The notes beneath the pieces are model-generated. The model was not told the origin of the DNA, ran no database searches, and was given only the letters and a program-made list of their open reading frames with translations. A program made the position numbers and the translations under genes. Positions 1 to 13,919 of a DNA stretch of 64,000 nt are shown here, piece after piece. Source of the stretch: Welwitschia mirabilis (lineage: Eukaryota; Gnetophyta; Gnetopsida; Welwitschiales); contig JBOZIK010000001.1 in NCBI GenBank assembly GCA_051453625.1, positions 120,708,818 to 120,772,817 on the forward strand, given 5' to 3'. Every line of letters begins with the position of its first letter. The stretch's first letter is position 1.

Positions 1-1513
1 GTCTATAGCCTCATAGTATGTTAGTTAGATCATTTAAAAAATTAAATTGATGATCTTCTAAAGGGAGGATTAGTGTTCCACAAAATTAATAACCATATCA
101 TTATTCCTTATTCCTCTTCTATAGAGTTCTCTCAATGATAATAAAAGTGTTTTTTGAATTCTAATGATTAGAAAGTTTTCAACATAATATTAATTTAAGA
201 CACTTAATTATTGTCATTACTACTTTCTTACTATAATATAAAATAATAGTTTTACTATGATCTTTGCTCCTAGCCACGTTTATTTAACTATTGGTTCTAC
301 TCTAAAACTTATAGTTAACGAATGACCAACACTCTTCATAAATTCATATTTACTTTACTATTTTCTTACTTTAAAATTTTGGATGCTATTACTATCATTT
401 TTCTAGGTATTAAAATTAATAAATATAGTAGTTTAGATTATTATGATTATAAAATTATTTTAAAAACTACATTAGCTATATGTGTAAATATATATTTACA
501 TGAAGAAAGACTATTTTGTAGTGTTAACACATAAATTAAGAGAAGTTAATTGTCATGTTTTTAGATCTATTTATTTTCAAGTAATTTCTTGGCTCTTATA
601 AATCTTGACAAAGATATTTTATTTATTTATTATATATATATATATTTCATTAAGTAAAAAAAGATATATAAATAGTGTAGGAGTTGTAAAATCTCAAAAG
701 TATCATTAAAGATCAAAATATAAATTTTAATATAAAAAGAAAGAGCTATTAGCTGATACCCCATTATTAGAGAAACATAGAAACATTCAATGGACATCAA
801 ATTCAAGTGAAATAAAATAGCATATTTTTAAAAGGAAAAATCCTTGCATAAATCAAAGAAGTTAATTTTAAGATTATTCATTATCTTCTAATAGAATGAA
901 GCTTGAATCATTTTGTTTATTACTTTGAATACCACTCAGTGTATTTGCTAGGTAAGATGGTATTCTAAATAAATAAAATTGGCTAGGAAATAACCATATT
1001 TTTTTGTGGCTAAAGCCTTAGTCTTTTTAATTTAAAGCATCCTTAAGCATCATCTTTCATAGGTACTTTTTATAACTAGGGATCTTAATAAACAAACTAC
1101 ATGAAAACTTTTTCTCATGGATCTCTTAATTCTGAGTAGGCTTATTTAGTGAGGGTTCTCTAAGGTAACCTGAAAAATTATAAAAGGTCCATCAAGCTAG
1201 TGCTAAAGAAGCTAAATTAAATAATTAACCTTAATATTAATCTTCTCCTCTTGAATTCATATCTAAAATATGACATGCTATAGAATACTAGATTTCATGT
1301 AAAATTATAGAAAAGAAAATTGTTTTATCTTTTAAAAAATAATTATACCTGGAATTTCTGTAGATAATAGAAAATAAAAGGTTGAATGGAATACCAAATA
1401 AAGTCATTGGCTTTTGACATCTTATTATCTCTAAAAACTATGAATTTTTTATCTAATAGTCATAATTAAAGGGCATTACTATCTCACGTTTAGAATTTGA
1501 TAATAAAATTGCA
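1..1513. other. Unassigned AT-rich DNA
   Basis: No convincing gene, LTR or retroelement domain is seen on either strand. There is a short TA dinucleotide run at about 631-645. Short open frames, such as one on the plus strand at 322-534, have no recognisable motif and are what chance gives in such AT-rich DNA. It is probably older decayed repeat sequence flanking element G. Confidence 0.5.
631..645. repeat. TA microsatellite
   Basis: A short run of alternating T and A that follows several TTTA units. It is low-complexity sequence with no further function visible. Confidence 0.7.
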
Positions 1514-2804
1514 TGTTGTTTATTAACTTATAATGTTTGAATTTAAACTAAGTGAAACACCTAATATCATTCTGTCAAAGGGATATATGTGATAACTTTT
1601 ATAACAAGGGCACAATTATTCTAACTTATAATAAAAACTCAAACAAAAGAAAATCTAAAATTGAAAATTAAAATGATCTTTAGTTGACATTGTAAGAAAG
1701 TGAAAAATCTCTAAGGATCTAATGAAATCATCCTTCTCTCCAACTTTTCTCTAATGATTTATATATCCTAAAATACAGAATAAATTATCAAGTTATTAAG
1801 GCTTGGTATGGGAGCATAATCTCATCCACCACATGAGTGTTGATGAGTTATTCAATCCTCTTGATACTTCATAGCCCTTTATAAGCACAGAAGATATGAA
1901 CCAAAGTGCATAAGATCTCTCAAACAATAGGAACTACAAACTCATAAATGTAACCTCAGATAACCCACATAGTTTGAAATAACTTAACAATTACATAAGC
2001 TTCACATAAATATTGTTAATACCTATTTCTATGAAATAACAATAAGATATACATTATATCATTGGAGAATAACAAAGAAGAAATACTCCTCAACTAGCCT
2101 CAGATCATTTCGCTCCTAAGAAAGAGTATTAAGGCACCATAACATCCTAGCCTATAAGTTTTTCCTACATTCAGTTAATTAAAAGATGTTTACAATAGGT
2201 GTTCAAGGCTCTTTTATAGATGAAGAGAGGCTTAAAGTCTAAGTCATTATTGTGTTAGATGGTGATTACATAAGGCGGGTTACTTAAGGATCGTTAAATA
2301 AGGATGAAGTTACAATTTTTAGCATGTGGCCACAAAGAATGATTCCTTTATCTTCTTATGTAGACATGATAATGACATATACTTTGACTACTAATGAGGT
2401 TGCCAATAGATGCCATGTCATGTGTCTTTTATGTGATCATCCTTATTATGCCACATGTTGCCATGATGTGTTGACTAGGATTAATTTTATTTTATTCCGT
2501 AAGTGTAATATGCTTAATTTCCTAAAAAGATTTAATATAGAGAATTATATCTTAAATGACTAGAAGCATTGATAACCCTGGCTATCAGTGTTGGCATTGA
2601 TTATTGGAATACTATTAGACTTTTTAATGTTCTTCATAAGCCACCATCAATCTTGATAATGTTGGGAAAACCACATAATTGAACAAAAAATAATGAAAAG
2701 GGTACAAAACATTAATATGTAATAAAACAATTGATTTAATGTTTCTTCCTATGCTAAATTTATCAATTATACTTACTTAGGATGTCAATTTGAATATGTA
2801 AACA
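1514..2804 (-). repeat. G 3' LTR
   Basis: Matches 6528-7980 along its length, for example the blocks around 1560-1690 and 6560-6710. It starts TGTTG and ends TAAACA on the plus strand. A minus-strand TATA box (TCTATAAAAG) lies at 2211-2220. It is about 160 bp shorter than its partner, mostly because the other copy has extra bases near 7045-7160. Confidence 0.72.
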
Positions 2805-2812
2805 TACCCTCA
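2805..2812 (-). other. G polypurine tract
   Basis: Read on the minus strand, GAGGGTA abuts the start of the 3' LTR (TGTTTACAT). This is the expected place for the plus-strand primer and resembles the GGAGGGCTA and GAGGACCTA tracts beside the C and A LTRs. It is short and degenerate. Confidence 0.45.
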
Positions 2813-5800
2813 ACTAGATTTTTACTAGATTCTTAGCAAATATTTGATAAAAACGTGAGCAACATGGAAAGCATGACTTAGTAAAAATGGTAAGTAAGAA
2901 AATGATATGATATTTTTAAAACTTTTTGATTAATTTTTAGTAATTTAAGATATTAAAATTGAAAAATTATGTGAAAATGAATGTAATACCTCCTAACCAA
3001 AATTCAAATTTATCTTCAAAGTTACAAAGATGGAAAATTTTATGTAATAATTTTAAGAACAAGTTAATTACATGATTAGAAAATGATTTTGATAAATGTA
3101 TTTAGGGAAAATAATGCAATCCAAGGAAAAATAAAATAGAAAACATAATGAAAAATGCATCTATCCATAAATTTTAAAAGATAGATTACCTAAATCAATA
3201 ACCAAATTTATTGGAAATTTTTCAAATTTTTATTCTAAATTTAATTGTGTCCCAATATTAAACAAATAAGATATCCTTTAATTGAACTTGTAATCCATCA
3301 AAAATTTGTTAAGAAAAATCTTGAAGTACCTAAATTAAATAAAAGTAATTACAAAATCATCTTCAAATTCCATATTTTTCATTCTGTTTTTAACTTTTTC
3401 CATAGTCATGCCTTGTTTCTTATTTCAAGAATTTTGATCAAATTGGATATTTAGTCGTATGACATCTCCTTCTAGCAAAGTCAAGCATGTTGATGTATGA
3501 AAGAGTTAGTGCTACATTTACAACAAGCATTTGTGGCCTTAATGTAGTTAAACATGTCATAAATTAAATCATTAAAGATATATTACCTGTGTGCATCCAT
3601 AGCTTTGATGTAGTTAACTAAACCCAAGTTTTAATTAATCATTAAATAATGTGATTTTGGAGAGGAGATATTTCATTTTTCTTTTTAATCATCCTTTTTA
3701 TATTTAATAATTCTTAATGCACATAAAGGGGTTACAACTTATTAGTCTAATCAAGACAATTATTATTCTCATAAAATGATTTGTAATAATTAACATAGAT
3801 AAAAATATAATTTACCTTACTTTAATCATATTTTCCATTTTTAAGACCTTAAGTGAAACTAAACCTTAACAAGTTAATTCAAAAACAAGTAAAACCTATT
3901 TTTGAAAAAGTTACAAGTAAACTTAAATTCTAACTAATTCATAATAATGCAATCACTTATTAATGGGTTTTTTATTTAAAGGGTCATTAACTAGGATCAT
4001 CTAATCTTAGGAACTTATAGATGAATGAAATTTAATGATAGTTGGTGGACTTTATTAGATAGAATAGAAATGGAAGGAATGGAAAGTGGGATTTAAGGCA
4101 ATGATGATTTATTCTATGTAGTTGATGGTATTTGGGGTTTTCTATCTGAAAATGTTTAAGGCAGTGATTATACAAGTGAAAGTGCTTGGTTGGTTTAAGA
4201 AGTAAAAGGAATCAAGAATAAATTAATTTTTTAAACCAAAACTTATTCTAAAAGAAAATTTACATGAAAAGAAAAATCTAATTTAAAATCATGCAAAGAA
4301 ACTAAAAATTTAGAAGGGATTTCCTAAAGGTATTACATATGTAAAGACTTAAAATAATAAATGTAATGTTTGAATGATGTGTTGAAATTATATAACACAT
4401 TAAAAGTTGTGAGATAATCTTAATAGATTTTTATGCATGAATCCATAAAAATCAAAAGAACATTAAAATTAGCAATAAAATTTATTCATTTAAAATCAGC
4501 AATTTTTCATCCCTTAACTTATTCTTGTTTACTCAATAACTCATGTAAGATATTGTTATGGTGAAGATAAAGGTAAATTAAGAATCATTAGAGAAGATAA
4601 ATGATCATCAAAAATTATATTAGAAGATGGTTCTAAGGGTACAAATGATTTATCTTTATCATTGATGTTTAGATCTAGCTTAGATAAGAAAGATGAAAAT
4701 GCGTAATTGGCTAAAATAATTTTTGACAAAAAGATGAAAAGCCTTCATAGGGTGGATTATGAATATGATTCTAGCTAATATTCTTCTCTTTATTTAAGGT
4801 TTTAAGGGATTCTTCCTAACACGTTCATGCAAGAGACATTGGTTAAGATTCAAACATAGGTTCACTTTCAATGTTAAATACTTCATTAATGCCACCTATT
4901 GATTTGTCCTCTGATTTATAGCTTTTTAGTTGGCAATCTTCTCAAACATTTTATCACTTTTAATTGATTGATCATCATCATCTAATGTATCTAATCCTAC
5001 TCCAAAATACAATATAGTTGTACCTCATTATTTGTTCTCTAAAACATGTCTAAACTTAAGGTCCTCTTGGATATCCTTATTAGTTTCATTATGGGCTTTT
5101 TCAAGTCTTTCCTCCTCATTATTAAGGAATATGATTTGAGTGTTATTAATGTTATCCTTACTAATCTAATCAATTTTTCTAAGTTTTTAATCTCATGGAA
5201 TATAGAAAGGTTTTCTTAATCTTATTATTGATTAAGATCCCTAAGTATTTCATCCTTAGTTTGGGATATTTATTAAAGGCTTTGTTTAATGTTTTACTTA
5301 ATCTTATTGGTGGATTCTTTCAAAGATTAAAAATGGAATATAAATCTGTTCAGATAAAACTTAGTAACACTTTCTAGAAATATTTGAAAGGTATCCTTAA
5401 AGGAAGGTAAGGTGGATATTTTGGTGTAAGAAAATGACACATATTGATCAAATGATGAGGAATTTGGGAAAGGAGTAAAGGTAAGAATTAAAGAATGAAG
5501 GGTTTGAGAAGGAGGATGAAGAATAAAAAATTGTAAAGGGTGAAAAAAGGCATGGGATCAAAATCCTGTGGGTTAATGTATGGATTTTCAAATTCAAAGT
5601 AGCAAGGAGGTTATTTCATATATGAATAGAGTTAAGGATACTCTCCAAAGCTCTATTTAGATTAATAAAAGTCTCCTATGATTCATTTGGGTTATTTGAA
5701 ATTATAAAAAATATAGGAATAGATAGCTGAAAGCTCATAAGATGTGTAAAATGAGTTAGAAGCCTAACTTTTTATCAAAAGTATAGAAACTAGATTATAA

Positions 5801-6506
5801 TTTGGGTTGAGAATTTACATTTCTAGAATTTTCTCAGTTTCAGAGGAAGACTATGATCTCAAAAGGTTTAGAGAATTCACAAAAGATCTTAGTTTAAGTT
5901 ATAGAAGTTTTAGAGTAGGAATGCTAGTAGCGTTAGTCAAGGAATGTCAGCATACTAGTCTAATTATGCATAATAATTTGCAAAAAAGACAAAGAATTTG
6001 TGTAGTCTATACAAAAGGTTTCAAGTTATAAGTTCTATGAAAAATTTAATTGAAACCTGAAACATCTAAAACTTAAAAATTTAAAAGTTTAGAAAAAACC
6101 CATATGTTTTTTATTTTATGAGAATTTTTAACAAAAATTAAAACTAATAAAAATGAAAAATTTATAGAGAATTTATAGAACTCCAAAAACATAAAACACA
6201 TAAAATAAATTTTTAGAATTCAATTGATTTTTATTCACAATCTTAGATTTGGCTATACCTACAAGAAATCCTTAGACCTGCAAAACAAAAATATTAGATA
6301 TAAAAATGAATTTTAGATATTAGATTGGAAAATCAAACTCAAAGCTTTATTCAAAATGGACTAGTACCTATCACTAAAAGAAAAATAAAATAACACTTAA
6401 AAGAAAAATAAAAGGACTAGTACCCACCACTGGGAAAATAAAAACTAATTTAAAAAAATTGCTAGAATAAAGTCATGTACTCTTGAAAATATTATTATTC
6501 GAAATG
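2813..6506 (-). other. G internal region, no pol recognised
   Basis: About 3.7 kb with stops in all frames. On the minus strand around 4880-5160 a stretch rich in Glu, Asp and Lys can be read (for example NNEEERLEKAHNETNKDIQ), followed by a DTLDDDDQ-like acidic patch. This recalls the charged gag-pol linker of A and the acidic part of the C-family ORF, but direct homology is not shown. No zinc knuckle, RT YxDD-type motif or integrase motif was found. Function unknown; probably a non-autonomous element or one that has lost its coding capacity. Confidence 0.4.
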
Positions 6507-6524
6507 TCCCTAGTAATGATGTTA
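6507..6524 (-). other. G primer-binding site, tRNA-Asp type, decayed
   Basis: The minus-strand sequence TAACATCATTACTAGGGA lines up without gaps with the plant tRNA-Asp primer-site consensus TGGCGCCGTTGCCGGGGA. Ten of 18 positions agree and all eight differences are G-to-A or C-to-T. It lies immediately inside the 5' LTR, as expected for minus-strand cDNA priming. It fixes the orientation of the element. Confidence 0.6.
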
Positions 6525-6527
6525 AAA

Positions 6528-7980
6528 TTTATTCTTTATTTTACAATATCTAGATTTAAGCTAAGTAAACCACTTAGTATCATTCTTCCACATGGATATA
6601 TGTGATAACTTTTACAAAAGGGGTGTGATTATTCTATCCTACAATAAAAACTCAAACAAAATAAAATTTAAAGTTGAGAATTAAAATGATCTTTTATTAA
6701 AAATGTAAGAAAATGAAAATTCTCCAAGAATTTAATAAATTTATCCTTCTTTCCACCTTTACTCCAATGATCCTATATTTTAAAATATAAACTAAATTAT
6801 CAAGTCATTAAAACTTAGTATGGAGGCATAATCTCATCCATCACATGATTATTAATGAGTTATCTAGTCCTCCTAATACTTCATAGGCCTTTACAAGCAT
6901 GGAAAGTATGAATCAATGTGCACAAGATCTATCAAATAATAGGAGCTATAAACTCATAAAAATGACCTCAAATAACTCACATTATTTGAAAGAACTTAAT
7001 AATTATGTAAGATTTACCTAAAAATTACTAATACCTATTTATATGCATTAATAATAAAATAATGAAACCCACTAAAGAACTAGTTCTACCTAAATATTAT
7101 TAATTCCAAATAAAATATAAAATAATAATGAAAGGGTTCAAATCAATTTCTATACTAAAATTGAAAGAGATATACATTACATTATTGAAGAAGGATAAAG
7201 AAGAAAGACTCTTCAACTAGCCTCAAATCATTTCACCCCTAAGAAAGAGTATGACAGCACTATGAAATCCTAGCCTTTAAGCCTTCTTCATGCCAAGTCA
7301 ATCAAAAAACGTTTATAATGGATGCTCAAGGCCCTTTTATAGTTGAGGGAAGTCTTGAAGTTTAATTCATGAATATGTTAAATTACAGTCACATAAGTAG
7401 GGTTACTTAAGGATAGTTACATAAGGAGGAAGTTACAATTGTTGGCATTTAGTTACAAAGAAGGATTTCTTTATCTTCTCATGCACACATGATGATGATG
7501 TGTCCTTTAACTATTGATGATGTTACCAATGGATGCCATGTCATGAGTCTTTTATGTAATCATCCTTATTACACCACGTGATAATGTGACATGTTAATTT
7601 ATACTTTCACCAAGTGTCATTAGTCTTTAAAGATTTATTTAGGATTATTTCTGACCTATCTCATAAGTGTAATATGCTTAATTCCTTAAAAAGATGTAGA
7701 AACATGAGTTTTATAGCATTCTACATTAGAAGGTCGATGATGCTAGTAATCTTGGTTAATGGTGCTGGCATTATTTGTTAGAACTCTATTAAATTTTTTA
7801 ATGTTCTTCAAAAGATGACATAAATATTGATAATGTTAGGGAAAATAACATAATCACATAAAAAATAATAAAAAAGGATAGAAAACATTAATATGTGATA
7901 AATTAATTTATTAAATATTTATTCCTATGCTAGATTTATCAATTATACTTACTTAGAGTGTTAATTTTAGCATGTAAACA
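6528..7980 (-). repeat. G 5' LTR
   Basis: Direct repeat of 1514-2804. A minus-strand TATA box (CTATAAAAGGGC) lies at 7331-7342 and would drive transcription leftwards into the internal region. Relative to the other LTR there is extra AT-rich sequence at about 7045-7160. Confidence 0.72.
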
Positions 7981-9979
7981 CATGTAATATATGCTAAAAC
8001 AATTCCTTGCTTTTGCATGGGGGTAAAGTATAGAATGAAATACTAATTTTTAAAGATAACTATCTAAAGATATGATATTTCATCTTTCCATGTAATTTAA
8101 TAGGAGTAGTCTCAAATCATTTTTTACATCATGAATATGTATTATTTTTATCAATGAATTTAAAAGACTCCATGATACATACTTAGTAAAAGATCATAGA
8201 CTATGAAAGTAAAGAGAAAATAGAAGAAAGCATGCAATATTAAGAAACTTTGTTAATGCACTTAGTAATTATATATTTAACTATTTTAAATAATCTAAAA
8301 GTAAGGGATTTATTCTAAAATTATATTTATTAATTACTTTAAATATGTTCATTCTATTCTATATTTTATATTTAAACCTTATGTTAATTACATAAGAAGA
8401 GATTATCCTCCTCTTAAGGATTATTCAAGTTTAATCCCATAATGGGATTATGTATAATATCAATTCCATCTAGAATGTTTAACATTCACTCCTAGGTGAT
8501 GTTTAAAAATTGAATTTACTCTTAACAAATAATGTTCTTATAGCATTGATAAACACATGATAAAAGAATTTAACTCTTATGATTAGTTGTAAATGATAAT
8601 AGAATTGAAAAAAAAAATCCTCAAAAAGTTGATTAATTAAATGAGTAGCTATAATATCATGTAGTATGACTTTATGTTACAATTGAAAAGTGTTTATTGA
8701 TGTTAGTTATAGAGTACTATGACCTATTTAATGTTATCCTAATAAGAGATAGTATTTACATTTAATATCTATGAAGGCTAAATTTAGATAAACTTAAGGG
8801 TGTCATATCCTATGCACATCCTATTATTTATTGGTCCCATGATAAATGATTAGATGAAACTTATTAGATAAAATTAGAGAAATGAAGATAAAATATTCAC
8901 ATAAGTAAAATAATAGTAAAGAAATTTATAATTAAAATTCAAGGATTTAAATAAAAGATGTATGATGAGAAAATTACAAATTTTCTAAGATATTCGCAAG
9001 TCATGCCTATAATGTTGTAAACATGAACCCATAAATGTATTATACTAATTACAAACGTAATTACATGCTTACTACTTCCTTGATATTGATTAAGTTAACT
9101 CTTGAGATATTGATTTTATGTTAGTCACTAAAAGTCAAAAATCTTCATATTTCTCTAGACCATAATAGAATAACTAGATTATTTTCTCCTTCCATTTATT
9201 ATTTGAAACTCCTACTACTAACTCCCCAAATAGTTCATATGAATAGAATGAAAATATACTAAATATATAGAGCCTACATTTTAACAATGAATTACAAATG
9301 TTTAATGAAAAACACTCTAGTACAAGATTTTAAGTAATGACATAGAAATAGTACTTCATGAAGAGATAGGTAACATATAGATATGTAAAGCATACAAACA
9401 AACATTTTTATTCCTACTGAAGTCTACAAAGATACAAATCATACATGTAGTATTTTGTGTTTTTACCTGATTGTATAATTTCTTATTTTCTATTTAAAGT
9501 TGTCTTTAGACATAGTTTTCTATTTTCATTTGGAGCTTGTTATTTTTCATATCTTTTATTATTCATGATTTTATCTTTGATTTTCCCTAAATATTATTTT
9601 ATGTAGTAGATTCTTATGTGGATTACTTTAACTTTGAAGCTAGATTATTTCATGTAATAATGGTGGGAGGAAAAGAGACTAAAAAATAATTAAATGGAAA
9701 TAGAAAAGATAAATCTATTTTATTATAATCCATAACCATGATATAAATCAAACACCGAAGTCATGGTTAATGTGTGTATTAAAAATATTCCTAATATCAA
9801 ACATTAATAAATTTAAAATATAACATTATTTCATACTAATCAATATTAAGAGAAATAAATAAATAGATGGTAATGAAATTATTAAAAAAATTAATTTTTA
9901 AGAGAAATGAAAATTATGCATAATTACTTATTTAGATGAAAAAGTATTAATTTAATATATGAAATGAGCTTAGGCTACA
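7981..9979. other. Unassigned AT-rich DNA
   Basis: About 2 kb with no recognisable domain, LTR pair or long open frame. It sits where the 3' LTR and spacer of the old element F would be expected, but no matching partner was found near 27.2-28.4 kb, so that is only a positional inference. Confidence 0.4.
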
Positions 9980-11213
9980 TTATCTAGTTCGACTTAATTG
10001 GAAGTAAAGGACATTTATTAGAATTAGATGATTCTTCAAGATTAGTAAAAACATCTTCTATCTCATTCTATGACATAATTTCAAAAACTCATCATTTATT
10101 AGAAATTGACTATTATTAGTTAAGTTTTTAATAAAAAATATTATTTTAATTTGATTTAACTAACTCAAAATGTCCTTCTTATTTAATGAATAGTTTTTAA
10201 TGAAACTCACGTAATCCTATGTTGTACGATAAATATTTATCACTTGATTTGGAAATCATCATTTTAATTTTCTTGTCATCATGATACTAGAAGTATTTCT
10301 TTATGATTTATTATCAATTCACAACACTATGTATTATCTTATCTAATTTCTTAAGTTTCAAAATTTATTTTATAATGTTATCTTCATTGTTAAGATTTAA
10401 TGTTTGAATTATCTTCCAAGAATAGTGTTCAATTTATACTACTACTAAGGATTTGTTCTATAGATGAATTAGTATAGAGTATAGCCTAATACATTTTTCT
10501 ATGTTGTATTATACTTACCTAATGCCTCATTCAACTTTTTATGTCACTTTGTATTAGAACTATTAGTTTTGGACAGTGCTTTTTTAATTTCTTCATTATA
10601 ATATTCAACTTATTAATTAGTTCATAAAAGAGAAGTAGTTGTGATCTTGTGGGTAATTCTTACTAACTTCATTAATTTTTTCATGATATAGTTAATAAAA
10701 TATGTTCCTTAATCACTAATAATAAATTATAGATAATTAAATTATTTAAAAATATGTTTTTGAAAAAAATCAATAATAGTCTAGACATCATTTATTTTAG
10801 TTGCCTTAACCTCCACCCATTTTATAACATAATCGATACATATAATAATGTGTTAATAATCATTTAACTTGGGAAAATGTCTAATGAAGTTAATTTTTAA
10901 TACACCAAATGGTTCATACTTAATAGCATTTTAACATTCTTAAAGGGTTCTTCTATTCATTAACAATAGTCATATTTTGTGACATGATTGTAATAATCCT
11001 TAAATAAAGTTTTCTAATAGAATCCACTTTGTAAAATGTTTTGAGTTATCTTATTTCTACTAAAGTATCCTGTAGATTTTCTATCATGGCACATTTACAA
11101 AATAAAGAATGTAATGTTGTATAATCTTAGCTTTGAAAACATGATATAAAAGATGGCTTTAAAACAAATGTAAATTTTAAGTCTATTTAAAATCATCTAT
11201 TTATTTTTACTTA
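9980..11213 (-). pseudogene. F integrase remnant
   Basis: Minus-strand fragments follow the integrase of A and B. A zinc-binding-region counterpart (LKTFYKVDSIRKLYLRI, compare FYWPTLFKDSFDF in B) lies near 11000-11080. A clear core motif IDYVIKWVEV, which matches the VDYVTKWVKA of B, lies near 10800-10840. Weaker similarity continues to about 10440 and fades by about 9980. Many stops and frameshifts are present. The enzyme joins retrotransposon cDNA to host DNA; this copy cannot be functional. It is cut on the right by the insertion of A. Confidence 0.6.
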
Positions 11214-11218
11214 ATTAA
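11214..11218. repeat. Target-site duplication of A, left copy (ATTAA)
   Basis: Five bases directly before the TGTTG start of the left LTR. They are identical to the five bases directly after the CAACA end of the right LTR at 24119-24123. A 5-bp duplication is standard for Ty3/gypsy integration. Confidence 0.85.
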
Positions 11219-12470
11219 TGTTGTAGTGTGAATTTATACAATCTTTAAGTCCTTAGGAAAAACCTGTAAATTACAACAGAAAATACACACTAGTATAGAC
11301 GAGAGTTAACCCGAATGTCATGATCCATTGCATGCACTAGACTAGAAGTTAGAGAATTGATTTCCAAAAGTAATTTTAATCTTTTCTACTTTAGTAAATG
11401 AAATTAAACAAGAATGTAAATGCAATGCAAGATGAATGATGATGAAATGCAAATGGATGAAATGAAAATGAGATGAGTTCTATTTAGATTCTAATCCTCC
11501 TATCATAAGAACTATTTCTTTATAAGTTAAATCAATTAGGAAGAGTTCTATTACTTATTCATATTCAACATAGACTATAACAAATGCCAAATAGAATATG
11601 AATAATGCAAATACGGAATTGGAATGAAATAGCAATGGAAATCTAAGATAACAAAGTTAACCTTAATAAAGGTTGCCCTTATGATCTAAATAGACTATAG
11701 AACTATAATTAAACTATAATCAACGTAAACCATAAGGGAAATTTACACAATAATAGTAAAAAGTGTAATTGAATTAATCATGAACTTTTAAATCCACTTA
11801 TAACAAAGTAGCAGCACCTCAATGGAGGATACTTAGCTCAACATGAAGATAAACTTCTCTCTATAGCTATTGGATGGATATCTTGTCCTTCAATCCTCTG
11901 TTACAAGAACATCAGGTATAAAACATGGAAAAGGAAGTGAAGGAAACGGAGGGTATTTATAGTTTTACATTGAAGTTCTAGAAGCTTAACCTTAAGAGTC
12001 AAAGAAGAAACCCTAGAAACCTATATGGATTACATAACCCCATTACAAAAATAATTCTTTCAGTCCATGGAAAATAGATATTATTTTAACTATCATGGGG
12101 ATGACAATGGGGATGTCACTACATGTCAAAAGGTGGTTCATTAGCTTTAGACCCTATAGTTAACTCTGCAGACTCCATCCATGTCAATAGTTCTATCATC
12201 CTGTCTGTTATGTGGATGACAAAGAGGATTATAGCCCTCTTCATATTCTATCTCTAAGAAAAATCCATTTTCTACATGGTTAAATATTCCTTCAAAGTAT
12301 AAAGTACCAAAATAAGCTTGAGATGCCTTCAAATATGTTAAGAACCACATGTTTCAATGATCATCCTATCAGTTCTCCATAATTAGTAGAGTTGTATATA
12401 AACCTACATAGATGTCCTCTAAATGTACTCAAAACATACCATTAAATTCTTATAAATTGGCATCACAACA
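11219..12470 (-). repeat. A 3' LTR
   Basis: 1252 bp, TGTTG to CAACA, a direct repeat of 22864-24118 and of B's LTR at 56833-58182. The minus-strand TATA box CTATAAATA is at 11954-11962. Two copies of the recurrent hairpin motif lie at about 12081-12117 and 12190-12230, upstream of that TATA box in the transcribed sense. Confidence 0.88.
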
Positions 12471-12483
12471 TAGGTCCTCCTTA
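12471..12483 (-). other. A polypurine tract
   Basis: On the minus strand TAAGGAGGACCTA directly precedes the LTR start TGTTGTGATG. It matches in place and sequence the GGAGGGCTA beside the C LTR at 30504, and is the expected plus-strand primer. Confidence 0.6.
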
Positions 12484-13919
12484 GCCTTGTCATCTCCTGA
12501 CAAAGTGACTGATCAACTATATTGTGAGTTAATTTAACTAAGATAAATTGCAATTAGAAAAATGTAATTTGAGTTCAATTTTACCATGCATAAATAAACA
12601 TCAAAAACCAATTAACTGATATAAATACTAATGTGTTCATAATCCTCATACTTAAACACATCACAATAGAATGAATGGATGTCATACGCATACAAAAAGT
12701 CATGAAATGTAATAATAATAGCTCAAAAAATGAAAATGTGTGTGCATAATATGAGATAGTGATACTGAAATTGATGTGTAAAGCTTAAGTAGTGATAACT
12801 CAAAGAATGATGCATTCAAGTTTATTAATGTATTCTACAAGGGGCAAAGTACAAGAAAAAACATAGAATTCTTTTCCTTTAGATGATCTGAATCATGGCA
12901 ATAGGAAAACTCTGTGAGTGTGCTACTATGCTCCTGCTAGAAAAAGTCCATGAAATTTATTTAAGTAATATGAAATCATATTCAAATAACTCATCATAAA
13001 TGTGTATTATAAAAGCTTAAATATAATCCTTTTAAATTTAAAATATTTACTCAACAGAATAAGCTCAAAAAGGTAATCCCCCCTTTCCAAAGTGAAGTAA
13101 GAAATCCCAGATTGCATAGGTAAAAAAAAATGAGTGTCATCCTAAATGTTGTGGTGATGACAACCATGTGATGATAATGATCAAATAAGATGTTTGGAAA
13201 GAGAAAAAAACAAAAAGAAGTCTGAAAGAAAGCAAGTAGTTGAAAAGTAGCAAAAAAGCTAAAAGAAGTTAAAGAGTAAAGAATTATCCTTAAAAACATG
13301 ACCATGGTAAATAGAGATCTATGAAAAAAGGGTATTAAAGAGAAGAAAATGCACTAAGTAGAAGGAAGCAATGCTCATAAAAACTCCTTAAAATGTGCTC
13401 TAAACTCAGTAAGCATCGAAAAGTAAGAATGAAAACTCAAAAAGTATCATTATCATCTATCAAAATAGAAACAACAACTCTCATGGATAAAAGCTATAAG
13501 TAAAAGCAACAAGAAACTACTAAATGATCAGATCCATAATATTATTTTGAAAAAGTATGAAAACAAGTTTGAAAACCCCAACAAAATAACTAAAGAAAAG
13601 AAAAATGAAAATGGAGAACTAGGAACATAAACAAGATTTTTCACTTATCCTAAATTCTAATCTAACAAATTCTCTTAGTAAAAGTCACAAAATCACCTAA
13701 TGAAAAATGCATGACAGTATGTAAAAATTGATAATTACCATTTAAATAAGTAATGATTATGATGATGTCAAGTATGTCTAATGTTATTAAATAATGAATA
13801 ATATGATAAAAGCTAAAGAACCATGCATTCATTAGCTCACATATCAAAATAATACTAGAATCTGAAAAATTAAAATGATCATGTAGAAGTAACAATGCAA
13901 AAAAGAGTCTAGAAAATAA

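Larger units (their letters stand above)
1514..7980 (-). mobile_element. Element G, degenerate non-autonomous LTR retrotransposon
   Basis: Two direct repeats of about 1.3-1.45 kb (1514-2804 and 6528-7980) enclose 3.7 kb. Beside the right repeat is a primer-binding site decayed from the tRNA-Asp type, and beside the left one a short purine tract on the minus strand, so the element reads right to left. No protease, RT or integrase could be found inside. The PBS type links it to the Athila-like elements in the window. The 5-bp flanks (TTGCA left, CATGT right) do not match, so no target duplication survives, or one end is misplaced. The strong LTR divergence indicates an old insertion. Confidence 0.7.

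Noticed and set aside
5807-6031. Plus-strand 74-codon open frame inside G
   Set aside because: No motif, no homologous frame in relatives, and opposite to the element's orientation.
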